Below, piece by piece: positions 1-6,452 of a DNA stretch of 6,805 bases. The DNA is taken from contig JACPVY010000357.1 of NCBI GenBank assembly GCA_016197345.1, positions 1 to 6,805 on the forward strand, given 5' to 3'. The notes beneath the pieces were generated by a model. That model saw only the letters and a list, made by a program, of their open reading frames with translations. It searched no databases and was not told the DNA's origin. This DNA comes from Burkholderiales bacterium. Lineage in GTDB: Bacteria; Pseudomonadota; Gammaproteobacteria; Burkholderiales; Burkholderiaceae_D. The position numbers were made by a program, and so were the translations under genes. Each line of letters starts with the position of its first letter. The stretch's first letter is position 1.

Positions 1-73
1 CATCAAACGGCGTGTCGGTTTGGCAAAAACCATATTCCAATTGGAATGCATTATTTTGGTCGAGATAAAACAT
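1..73 (-). CDS. 5' end of an unrecognised gene, cut by the left edge
   Basis: A reading frame opens with ATG at 73-71 and stays open to the edge of the window, giving 24 residues that begin MFYLDQNNAFQLEYGF. The start is supported by a near-perfect ribosome binding site, AAGGAG at 85-80 on the minus strand, six bases before the ATG. It is divergent from ychF. The visible part has no signal peptide, membrane helix or motif that I can tie to a family, so no function is offered. In many proteobacteria pth lies just before ychF on the same strand; here the immediate neighbour is divergent, so that arrangement is not present at this junction. Gene status rests on the binding site plus the open frame, since 24 codons alone prove little. 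Confidence 0.65.
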   Translation of the reverse strand, partial: MFYLDQNNAFQLEYGFCQTDTPFD

Positions 74-79
74 TATTTT

Positions 80-85
80 CTCCTT
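80..85 (-). promoter_or_regulatory. Ribosome binding site of the left-edge gene
   Basis: The minus strand reads AAGGAG, then six bases (AAAATA), then ATG at 73-71. This match to the anti-Shine-Dalgarno sequence is the main reason for calling the short edge frame a gene. Confidence 0.65.
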
Positions 86-174
86 GTGCTGTTTGGGGGT
101 AAGTGTTCGTGTTTGACGCGCTGTTGTGCCGCAAGCGCACCTTAGGGTTGTTTAGGGCTGTTCGATGGGATGAA

Positions 175-210
175 TTTTCCACAAAGATTGTGGAGAAAAT
201 ATGTGGAAAC
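175..210. promoter_or_regulatory. Cluster of DnaA-box-like 9-mers, partly an inverted repeat
   Basis: TTTTCCACA at 175-183 fits the relaxed DnaA-box consensus TTWTNCACA exactly. Two inverse-orientation near matches follow: TTCTCCACA (reverse complement of 190-198) and GTTTCCACA (reverse complement of 202-210), each one base off. The first two also form an imperfect inverted repeat (ATTTTC-CACA facing TGTG-GA-GAAAAT) that could instead be a hairpin or a repressor site. Binding by DnaA is inferred from motif similarity only. Confidence 0.3.
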
Positions 211-318
211 GCGAGGTCGTTGGCGTGGCGCGTGGCGTCAGCGTAAGAAAGGATCTTTTTTGTCAGATCAATAGTAAAATAGCGGCCTTATCTAAATCCC
301 ACCAGAAAAGCACACATC

Positions 319-1410
319 ATGAGTCTGAAATGCGGCATCGTCGGCCTGCCTAACGTCGGCAAATCCACCCTGTTCAATGCCTTGACAAAAGCAGGTATCC
401 CAGCAGAAAACTATCCTTTTTGCACGATTGAACCAAATGTGGGCGTAGTGGAAGTCCCTGATCCGCGTCTGAAAGAGCTGTCCAAAATCGTGCAACCTGA
501 GCGCGTCGTCAACGCGATTGTGGAATTTGTCGATATCGCAGGCTTAGTCGCTGGTGCTTCCAAAGGCGAAGGTTTGGGTAACCAATTTTTGGCCCACATC
601 CGCGAAACCGACGCGATTGTCAACGTGGTGCGCTGCTTTGAAGACGACAACGTGGTGCACGTCGCTGGCAAAATCAACCCGCTAGACGACATCGAAGTCA
701 TCCAAACCGAATTAGCACTGGCCGATTTGACCGCTGTTGAAAAAGCCATCGTGCGCGAAAACAAAAAAGCGCGTTCTGGCGACAAAGATGCAGCGAAATT
801 GGTCGCTTTGTTAGAACGCATGTTGCCATGGCTAAACGACGCTAAGCCAGTACGCGCGATGGGCTTGGATGCTGAAGAAATGGCGATGATCAAAACGCTA
901 TGCTTGATCACCGCTAAACCAGCGATGTATGTCGGCAATGTCTCCGATAGCGGCTTCACCAATAACCCATTGCTGGATCAACTCGCCGATTACGCGAAAG
1001 CACAAAACGCGCCTATGGTAGCGATTTGCGCCGCCATCGAAGCCGAAATCGCTGATTTGGACGAAGAAGACAAAGGCGCATTCTTGGCCGACATGGGCAT
1101 GGAAGAACCTGGCCTTGATCGTTTGATCCGCGGCGCTTTCAAACTCTTGGGTTTGCAAACTTATTTCACCGCTGGCGTCAAAGAAGTGCGCGCCTGGACC
1201 ATCCACATCGGCGACACCGCACCACAAGCCGCAGGCGTGATCCACACCGACTTCGAACGCGGCTTCATCCGCGCGCAGACGATTGCGTATGAAGACTTCA
1301 TCGCTTACAAAGGCGAAGCTGGCGCGAAAGAAGCAGGCAAGATGCGCGCCGAAGGTAAGGAATATGTGGTGAAGGATGGGGATGTGTTGAATTTCTTGTT
1401 TAATGTCTAA
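319..1410 (+). CDS. ychF: Redox-responsive ribosome-binding ATPase YchF
   Basis: YchF (bacterial homologue of OLA1) is a cytosolic P-loop ATPase of the Obg family that binds ribosomes; in E. coli it is reported to repress the oxidative stress response, including catalase activity. At 363 residues it equals the E. coli length. The P-loop is at 9-17 (GLPNVGKST), DIAGL at 72-76 is the G3 motif, and His114 matches the residue that replaces the usual catalytic glutamine. Cys35 in [10 protein letters not shown] sits where E. coli YchF has its thioredoxin-responsive cysteine. A helical insertion follows, and the C-terminal TGS domain covers roughly 278-361. The specificity motif at 207-210 is NVSD, whereas the E. 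coli protein has NVNE. The start is fixed by homology of MSLKCGIVG, despite a weak ribosome binding site. The gene is monocistronic in view, followed by its own terminator. Confidence 0.97.
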   Translation: MSLKCGIVGLPNVGKSTLFNALTKAGIPAENYPFCTIEPNVGVVEVPDPRLKELSKIVQPERVVNAIVEFVDIAGLVAGASKGEGLGNQFLAHIRETDAIVNVVRCFEDDNVVHVAGKINPLDDIEVIQTELALADLTAVEKAIVRENKKARSGDKDAAKLVALLERMLPWLNDAKPVRAMGLDAEEMAMIKTLCLITAKPAMYVGNVSDSGFTNNPLLDQLADYAKAQNAPMVAICAAIEAEIADLDEEDKGAFLADMGMEEPGLDRLIRGAFKLLGLQTYFTAGVKEVRAWTIHIGDTAPQAAGVIHTDFERGFIRAQTIAYEDFIAYKGEAGAKEAGKMRAEGKEYVVKDGDVLNFLFNV

Positions 1411-1440
1411 GCGACACGACACACCACACTGATGCAGTTG

Positions 1441-1480
1441 ATAAGGCGCTACAGCATTGCTGTCAGCGCCTTATTTTTTT
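1441..1480 (+). terminator. Rho-independent terminator of ychF
   Basis: ATAAGGCGCT (1441-1450) pairs perfectly with AGCGCCTTAT (1465-1474). Inside it ACAGC (1451-1455) pairs with GCTGT (1459-1463) around the three-base loop ATT, leaving one bulged C at 1464. The 15-pair stem runs straight into a T tract ending at 1480. It begins 30 bases after the ychF stop. On the minus strand the stem is followed by CAACTG, not T residues, so it is not a standard intrinsic terminator for the convergent chemoreceptor gene. Confidence 0.93.
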
Positions 1481-1521
1481 GGGAATGTGCACGCTTGCGG
1501 CTCCCCCTTGCTCTTTCCCCG

Positions 1522-3165
1522 CTAGCGCAACGCAAATTGCCGATGTTGATGATGATGGGTGCCGATAAAAGCGTTGTCAGCGCTCGGCAGGTGGGCTGGG
1601 TTGATTTTGAAGACGCTGACCGCTTGCGAGAGTTTGATCGCTTGCTGTTGTAAGGCTTCGGCCGCAGCGGCGGCTTGTTCGACTAGCGCTGCATTTTGTT
1701 GGGTAACAGTATCCATTTGCGACACGGCGACATTGATTTGTTCAATCCCAAAATGTTGCGCACTGCTGCTCGTGGCGATTTCGGCGATGATGGTGGTGAC
1801 GCGCTGTACGCTATCGACCACTTCATCCATGGTGATCCCCGCTTGTGCCACCATCTTGCTGCCTTTTTCGACACGCTCTACCGAATCACTAATCAAGACT
1901 TTGATTTCTTTCGCTGCTGCTGCGGAACGCTGCGCTAAGCTGCGCACCTCAGACGCTACGACGGCAAAGCCACGCCCCTGTTCGCCGGAGCGTGCTGCTT
2001 CCACTGCGGCATTGAGGGCCAGAATATTCGTTTGAAAAGCAATCCCATCGATCACGCTAATGATGTCGAACATTTTGCTAGAAGAGTCATTGATAGCCGC
2101 CATGGTGCTGACTACCTGTGACACGGCACTACCACCGCGCGCCGCTACTTGCGATGCTAATCCCGCAAGTTCACTGGCCGAATTGGCGTGACCACTATTT
2201 TGCTTGACGGTGCTGGTCAGTTCCTCCATCGTTGCCGCCGTTTCTTCGAGTGAACTCGCTTCTTCTTCAGTGCGGGCTGAAAGGTCTTGATTGCCGCTAG
2301 CGATTTCTTCTGATGCATAGGCAATCGCATCTGCGCCTACCCGCACTTGGCCGACGATTTCGGCCAAGCTATCGTGCATACGCCCTAGCGCGGCGAGTAG
2401 CATGCCAATCTCATCTTTACTGCTCACCTCAATATCGCTACGTAAATCGCCCGCCGCAACTAACTGCGCTATTGCAACTGCTGCATTGAGCGGTTTGGTG
2501 ATGCTGCGCGCTAGCCACACCATGGTAAAGCCGCCGATGATGGTCGTCATGAGCACAATGCAAACCAATTGCAGCATCGCATCGCGCTGGGTTTGCGCAT
2601 TTTCTGCCTCCATCGCAGCGAGTAATTTTTGCGATTGTGCTTGAATGTGGGTGACGATGTCGTCAATTTTTTTGGTTGGTGGCCTGTCCATCCCTTTTAC
2701 TAGCGCATCGACAATATGCGCACTTTCAGGGTTGGCACTGTCGTATTTCTGTAAGGCGTTTAAATAGCTGAGATTCAACTGATCAAGCGCCTGTATCGCT
2801 TCCTCCACCAGCGGTGTGCTGACTTGGAGTTGTTTCAATAATTGCTGCGTTTTTTGCAATTCAGCGCGTGTGCTAGCGCCGCTTTTTTTGAAGGCTGCTG
2901 TATATTTTTCAAGTTGAGTTGGATCATTGCCGCGCAGCAGAATGTTTTTCCATTCTTGCACTTGAATTTTAAATTCGACCTGTGCGCTGCGGGCGGTGTC
3001 TATCGCTAAACTGAGCGTACTCGCCTTTTGCATTGCGCTATTGCTTTGTGCATTCATGGCTTGCATCGCTTGCCAACTCCCCAATCCCACGGCGAGTAGC
3101 GCAAAAAGAAAAAACAAACCTAATAGCCCGAGGCGGACAGTGATTTTCAGGTCGGCGAGTTTCAT
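1522..3165 (-). CDS. Methyl-accepting chemotaxis protein, transmembrane receptor
   Basis: This is an inner-membrane chemoreceptor of 547 residues that would signal to CheA/CheW. Order: cytoplasmic basic start, membrane helix about 11-30, periplasmic sensor about 31-196, membrane helix about 197-218, HAMP about 219-271, then the long signalling coiled coil. The sensor is all-helical by eye, so a four-helix-bundle type is likely; the ligand is unknown. The hairpin tip spans about 371-397, with the hallmark sequences GIAFQTNILALNAAVEAAR and GEQGRGFAVVA. Relative to E. coli Tsr the tip is offset by about four residues with no gap, pointing to the 36-heptad class; E301, E308, E315 and Q497 fall at likely methylation positions. 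There is no NWETF-type tethering pentapeptide; the tail instead has a histidine cluster (537-541). Start choice is supported by GAGGAG six bases upstream. No flagellar or che gene is in view. Confidence 0.96.
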   Translation of the reverse strand: MKLADLKITVRLGLLGLFFLFALLAVGLGSWQAMQAMNAQSNSAMQKASTLSLAIDTARSAQVEFKIQVQEWKNILLRGNDPTQLEKYTAAFKKSGASTRAELQKTQQLLKQLQVSTPLVEEAIQALDQLNLSYLNALQKYDSANPESAHIVDALVKGMDRPPTKKIDDIVTHIQAQSQKLLAAMEAENAQTQRDAMLQLVCIVLMTTIIGGFTMVWLARSITKPLNAAVAIAQLVAAGDLRSDIEVSSKDEIGMLLAALGRMHDSLAEIVGQVRVGADAIAYASEEIASGNQDLSARTEEEASSLEETAATMEELTSTVKQNSGHANSASELAGLASQVAARGGSAVSQVVSTMAAINDSSSKMFDIISVIDGIAFQTNILALNAAVEAARSGEQGRGFAVVASEVRSLAQRSAAAAKEIKVLISDSVERVEKGSKMVAQAGITMDEVVDSVQRVTTIIAEIATSSSAQHFGIEQINVAVSQMDTVTQQNAALVEQAAAAAEALQQQAIKLSQAVSVFKINPAHLPSADNAFIGTHHHQHRQFALR

Positions 3166-3350
3166 TTTCCGCTCCTCGTTCAGCGTTGAAGAAATCTTAT
3201 TAGCTTGGCGTCAGATAAACCTTGTTCTTTGTTTCATTCGCACTTCGCTAGCCTGTTTGGACTAGCGCTACTTATAAAGCATATACTCAATTCGTATAAG
3301 GAATGCGTATTTTTTGATTGCCTACCTCCGCATTCGTTGCTCAACTCGAT
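3166..3350. other. Spacer between the Gcr and chemoreceptor genes, with an A/T-rich dyad
   Basis: The 185-base spacer should hold the chemoreceptor promoter, because both flanking genes read on the minus strand. TATAC (3282-3286) and GTATA (3294-3298) form a dyad around seven bases, nested inside CTTATA (3271-3276) and TATAAG (3295-3300). On the minus strand TATAAG (3276-3271) is a plausible -10 hexamer about 105 bases before the ATG, but no good -35 box lies at the usual distance. I saw no sigma-28 type flagellar promoter and no intrinsic terminator for the upstream Gcr gene. Confidence 0.35.
3172..3177 (-). promoter_or_regulatory. Ribosome binding site of the chemoreceptor gene
   Basis: GAGGAG on the minus strand lies six bases before the ATG at 3165-3163. 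It supports this start, which also places a short basic cytoplasmic segment before the first membrane helix. Confidence 0.8.
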
Positions 3351-5363
3351 TTAGGTAGATTGCTGAGTTTCCTCTCTGTCGGCCCAGAAAAAATCTCTAG
3401 GCTTGGCCAGCAAGCGACGCCATAGCAACAACATCAAACTTCCACCGCGACCAAAATTGACTTTGCGCGAGCGCAAAGCCACCGCTAGCGCAAGGCTAAA
3501 GCTCACCGCCAGATTCACGGCTCCCACTAACACAATGCCGAGCAGTGAATAAAGCGCTAACTGCCAACTGATCTGGTGATCCAATCCAACCAAGGCGAAC
3601 GCAAAATTTGCACTGGAAAACGTGATGTGGCGAATGTCAATCGGCAAGCCGAAAAAGACCCCGATCTGACCTATGCTACCGAGCATCACGCCGAAAAAGA
3701 AATTACCCGCCAACGCACCTAAGTTATTGCCAACATAGGTGGTCGCGCGGAGCAAGCGCTGCGGCCCGAGTAGTTTTTGCAACCAGCGCAGTTGGCGCAG
3801 GCGTTCGGGGATATTGGAATAGCTAGCCTTGTTATCGTAATAGCCCGAGATCAATCCGGCTAAAAACAAGCAGACGCCAGCGATGGCAGCGTGCGGCAGT
3901 GCGCTACTGGAAAATGGCCCAATGTCGGCTAGCAAATGATGCGCTTTTACCGGGCTGACTAAATGCTTGCCAGTCACGCCAAACCAAGCCCATGCAATCG
4001 CATACGCTGTCGGCATTGCGATGATGATATTGCCGATAATGGCGATGAATTGCGAACGCAATACGCGCACAATCAATTCCACCAGCTCATCCAACTTTTG
4101 TTTGCCTTCGTCGATGGCGCGTGCTATCAGCGCTGCCGTCATTGCTGGCTGTTTGGTCGCAATCGTGCAATGCAACACATGCACGAGCATGAAGCCAAAG
4201 GAATAATTCAAGCTAAATAGCAGCGCATAGCCAAAGGGCGCGAGCATCAAGCTACCGAATAGAATTTTGATCATCGCCATGATGCCGACGATGAAACCCG
4301 CGCCCATCGCAGAGCGCAGCATTTCCAACCATTCGGCACGGGTGTTGCTGACATAATGCTCGCCACTTTTGCCCGCGCGCTCGGTCACTTGGAGCGAGAG
4401 TAATTCGGTATTGGTCTGGATCAAATCGCGCAAACTATGGCGGCGGTTATCGGCCGCAACCAGCTCTTTCAGCAAGTGACAAGCGATGTTGCCACTTGTT
4501 TGTGCGCTACGGCTATCGAGTAAATCGAGCACGCTACGCAGGCGTGCGATGCTTTGTTTCAGTTGCAAGAGCAGGCGAGTTAAGCTGACCGACACCCCTT
4601 GTTGCGCGGCGGTGCGGCGAATGCGTAAGGTGATTTCTTCACATTGGCTCAACAGCACTTCGATATGTTTGCCATCTTCACGCTGCACGCTAGGGTCGAT
4701 CAACCAATTGCTATACAACTTCACATAATCGTTGATGGCATCGTTTTGTCGCAAAAAGGGTGATTCAAATTTTTCGATATCAGGATGATTGCGCACCAAT
4801 TCTGCTTCCATGCCGATATTGGTGATGCGATACGACAGCACTTGCGCTGCGCTCAGCAATTCATTGCTGAGATAAGTATGCGTGGCGCGAATGTGCCGGC
4901 TGCGCGTGCCGATACAACGCATTAACTCGACCCAAATCTCATCAGATACACCACCGACCCAAACATGATCGTCAGCGTGATCAAATATCTGGCCAAACAC
5001 ATCTTTCAAGTAGGTGTCATTAATCATTGGCGGCAAAAACTTGATCGTCACGCGCTGCCACCACGCATCCCAAAAACTGGCGCTATAGGTAATACCGGTA
5101 TCGGTCAGCAGATGCACTAATTTGCGCGAGGTCAGCACTTGTACCAAATAGCGCCGCAACGCACTACGCCATTGCGCATGATGCTGTAGCACATAGCATA
5201 AAGAACGCAAATTAGCGGTGGCCAGCACCAAGTCATCCGCCCGTTTTGGACGCAATTGTCCTACTAAGTCGCGCAATAAGGCGATCTCATGATAGTCAGG
5301 GGTTTTGCTAAGGGACAGATCGATATTGCTCAGAATATTGTCGATAGACAAGTTTGCCTCCAT
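3351..5363 (-). CDS. Gcr family (COG4389) membrane protein, named 'site-specific recombinase'
   Basis: By recalled family motifs this is the Gcr/SpecificRecomb family of Neisseria and Burkholderiales; the true function is unknown. It has 670 residues as called. Residues 1-345 look soluble and helical. From about 350 the protein is strongly hydrophobic, with likely membrane helices near 352-370, 373-397, 438-460, 488-507, 547-571 and 601-630, and perhaps one near 583-596. Family-like conserved stretches are ATKQPAMTAAL (402-412), ISGYYDN (505-511), GNNLGALAGNFFFGVMLG (545-562) and DIRHITFSSANFAFAL (576-591). I see no tyrosine-recombinase R-H-R-Y set and no serine-recombinase catalytic domain, so recombinase activity is doubtful. 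The ATG at 5363 lacks an upstream ribosome binding site; GGAGG inside its first codons sits five bases before TTG at 5351-5349, which may be the real start (666 residues). It looks monocistronic. Confidence 0.88.
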   Translation of the reverse strand: MEANLSIDNILSNIDLSLSKTPDYHEIALLRDLVGQLRPKRADDLVLATANLRSLCYVLQHHAQWRSALRRYLVQVLTSRKLVHLLTDTGITYSASFWDAWWQRVTIKFLPPMINDTYLKDVFGQIFDHADDHVWVGGVSDEIWVELMRCIGTRSRHIRATHTYLSNELLSAAQVLSYRITNIGMEAELVRNHPDIEKFESPFLRQNDAINDYVKLYSNWLIDPSVQREDGKHIEVLLSQCEEITLRIRRTAAQQGVSVSLTRLLLQLKQSIARLRSVLDLLDSRSAQTSGNIACHLLKELVAADNRRHSLRDLIQTNTELLSLQVTERAGKSGEHYVSNTRAEWLEMLRSAMGAGFIVGIMAMIKILFGSLMLAPFGYALLFSLNYSFGFMLVHVLHCTIATKQPAMTAALIARAIDEGKQKLDELVELIVRVLRSQFIAIIGNIIIAMPTAYAIAWAWFGVTGKHLVSPVKAHHLLADIGPFSSSALPHAAIAGVCLFLAGLISGYYDNKASYSNIPERLRQLRWLQKLLGPQRLLRATTYVGNNLGALAGNFFFGVMLGSIGQIGVFFGLPIDIRHITFSSANFAFALVGLDHQISWQLALYSLLGIVLVGAVNLAVSFSLALAVALRSRKVNFGRGGSLMLLLWRRLLAKPRDFFWADREETQQST
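5357..5361 (-). promoter_or_regulatory. Possible ribosome binding site for a TTG start of the Gcr gene
   Basis: GGAGG on the minus strand overlaps the nominal ATG GAG GCA codons and lies five bases before the in-frame TTG codon 5 at 5351-5349. The same five-base spacing is used by the neighbouring pirin gene. Nothing comparable precedes the ATG at 5363, so this site may decide the true start. Confidence 0.45.
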
Positions 5364-5588
5364 TCATTCGAGTGACAAGGGACAGATGATGGCGGATGCA
5401 GCAAAGAATCAGAAGATGTGCAACGCAAGAAGGGCGTGGCGGTCGGTGGCACGCGCTAGCGATTGCGCGATTATGCGCGCTTAATGCAATTCATGCTGGT
5501 GGCGTTGCATGAACTTACAAAATCGGCGTGCCACCAGTGCTACCAAAGTGCTGGCTTAGCGCATATTGGGGATATTTTTCCGCGTCGC
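5364..5588. other. Noncoding spacer between pirin and Gcr genes
   Basis: This 225-base spacer follows the pirin stop and precedes the Gcr start, both on the minus strand. I see no convincing gene in it. It contains the inverted repeat at 5490-5513, a short GCGCG/CGCGC pair (5465-5469 and 5476-5480), and a GCTAGC palindrome at 5455-5460. No T tract follows any hairpin on the minus strand, so pirin termination is not resolved, and no well-spaced sigma-70 promoter for the Gcr gene stands out. Confidence 0.5.
5490..5513. repeat. Perfect 7-base inverted repeat with 10-base loop
   Basis: TTCATGC (5490-5496) is the exact reverse complement of GCATGAA (5507-5513). No T-rich run follows on either strand, so it is not a standard terminator. 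It may be an operator-like dyad or simply chance. Confidence 0.45.
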
Positions 5589-6452
5589 TTACGGTAGCGG
5601 AATCCATTCCTGTTCACCAGGCACTGTCCCCATTTCTTGCGCCGCCCACGCAAGTTTCGCTTGTTCTATTCGCTCTTTACGCGACGAAACGAAATTCCAC
5701 CAGATATGGCGATGTCCATCGAGTTTTGATCCACCTAGCACGACAAAACGCGCACTTTGCACAATGCTAATCGTCGTCGCTACTTGTGGCTGCAACAAGG
5801 CCATCACGCCCGGCTCTAAGGCGACGCCATCGACGATGATGATTTGCTCAGGGCTATACAGCGCCAGCTCTAGGTCTGAGGCGGGTAAGGTAAAGCTGCT
5901 ATTCGCCTCCGCTTGTACGTCGAGATAAAGCATCTCTTGTAAAGTCTGTACGGGCGATTGCAAACCAAATGCAGTCCCAACCAAGATGCGGGCAGTGATG
6001 CCATCGCCTTGCCATTGCGGGATGTCAGCAGCGGGGATGTGCTGAAATGATGGTTCGATTTCTTCGTCTGCAGTGGGCAGCGCCACCCATAATTGCAAGC
6101 CGTGATTGATATAAGACGTCTCGCGCAAGTCTTCTGGCCGCCGCTCAGAGTGCACGACACCACGCCCGGCCGTCATCCAATTGAGCGCACCGGGTTCAAT
6201 CCGTTGCGTGACACCCATACTGTCCCTATGCATCATCGCGCCATCGAATAGGTATGTCACCGTCGCTAGCCCAATGTGTGGGTGGGGACGGACATCATGT
6301 TGACTTTGTGGCGTGACTTGAACCGGGCCAAAGTGATCAAAGAAAATAAACGGGCCGACCGCTTGTTTTTTTGCTGAAGGGAGCACGCGTTTAACCACCA
6401 TGCCCCCACCTAAATCGTGGGCGCGTGGTGTAAGCAAATCAAGAATGGGCAT
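5589..6452 (-). CDS. Pirin family protein (bicupin)
   Basis: Pirins are iron-binding cytosolic proteins with two cupin domains; some, such as E. coli YhhW, show quercetinase activity, and expression is often stress-linked. The product has 287 residues, close to human pirin (290). The metal ligands are all present: His57 and His59 in RPHPHIG, and His101 and Glu103 in GRGVVHSE, in the N-terminal cupin at about 35-125. The motif NWMTAGRG (91-98) and the C-terminal HIWWNFVSSRKERIEQAK and FIPLP-like ending (here WIPLP) are typical of full-length pirins. GGAGG lies five bases before the ATG, inside the end of the OsmC gene, and the two frames overlap by 14 bases, so translation is probably coupled. 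The substrate cannot be told from sequence. Confidence 0.95.
   Translation of the reverse strand: MPILDLLTPRAHDLGGGMVVKRVLPSAKKQAVGPFIFFDHFGPVQVTPQSQHDVRPHPHIGLATVTYLFDGAMMHRDSMGVTQRIEPGALNWMTAGRGVVHSERRPEDLRETSYINHGLQLWVALPTADEEIEPSFQHIPAADIPQWQGDGITARILVGTAFGLQSPVQTLQEMLYLDVQAEANSSFTLPASDLELALYSPEQIIIVDGVALEPGVMALLQPQVATTISIVQSARFVVLGGSKLDGHRHIWWNFVSSRKERIEQAKLAWAAQEMGTVPGEQEWIPLP

Larger units (their letters stand above)
74..318. other. Divergent intergenic region before ychF
   Basis: This spacer separates the left-edge gene from ychF and must hold promoters for both. I see no convincing open frame in it. TTGTCA (260-265) resembles a -35 box and TAAAAT (275-280) a -10 box, but they are only nine bases apart, so they cannot be one normal sigma-70 promoter. 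A second A/T-rich stretch at 288-297 (TTATCTAAAT) is another -10 candidate. There are imperfect tandem motifs: TTAGGG twice near 142-157 and GTGGCG twice near 224-237. A cluster of DnaA-box-like sequences at 175-210 is listed separately. The ychF start is preceded by only a weak purine run (AGAAAAG) and no true Shine-Dalgarno sequence. Confidence 0.6.

Noticed and set aside
260..280. TTGTCA and TAAAAT as the ychF promoter
   Set aside because: The nine-base gap is far from the 16-18 bases a sigma-70 promoter needs, so the two cannot be paired.
411..1422. Long minus-strand open frames (174 and 183 codons) opposite ychF
   Set aside because: They are antisense to a highly conserved gene, lack ribosome binding sites and resemble no protein family I know.
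1432..1653. Plus-strand open frame of 73 codons after ychF
   Set aside because: It runs through the ychF terminator and into the antisense strand of the chemoreceptor gene, has no ribosome binding site, and its composition is that of a shadow frame.
3324..3329. GGAGGT on the minus strand downstream of the Gcr stop, as the ribosome binding site of a small gene
   Set aside because: No ATG, GTG or TTG follows within the normal distance.
3351..5363. Evidence of a mobile element from the 'recombinase' gene
   Set aside because: No terminal repeats, attachment-like duplications, tRNA gene or cargo genes flank it, and the protein looks like a membrane protein, not an integrase.
5528..5928. Plus-strand open frames of 80 and 120 codons over the pirin 3' end
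   Set aside because: Both are mostly antisense to the clearly real pirin gene and show no recognisable protein features or binding site.
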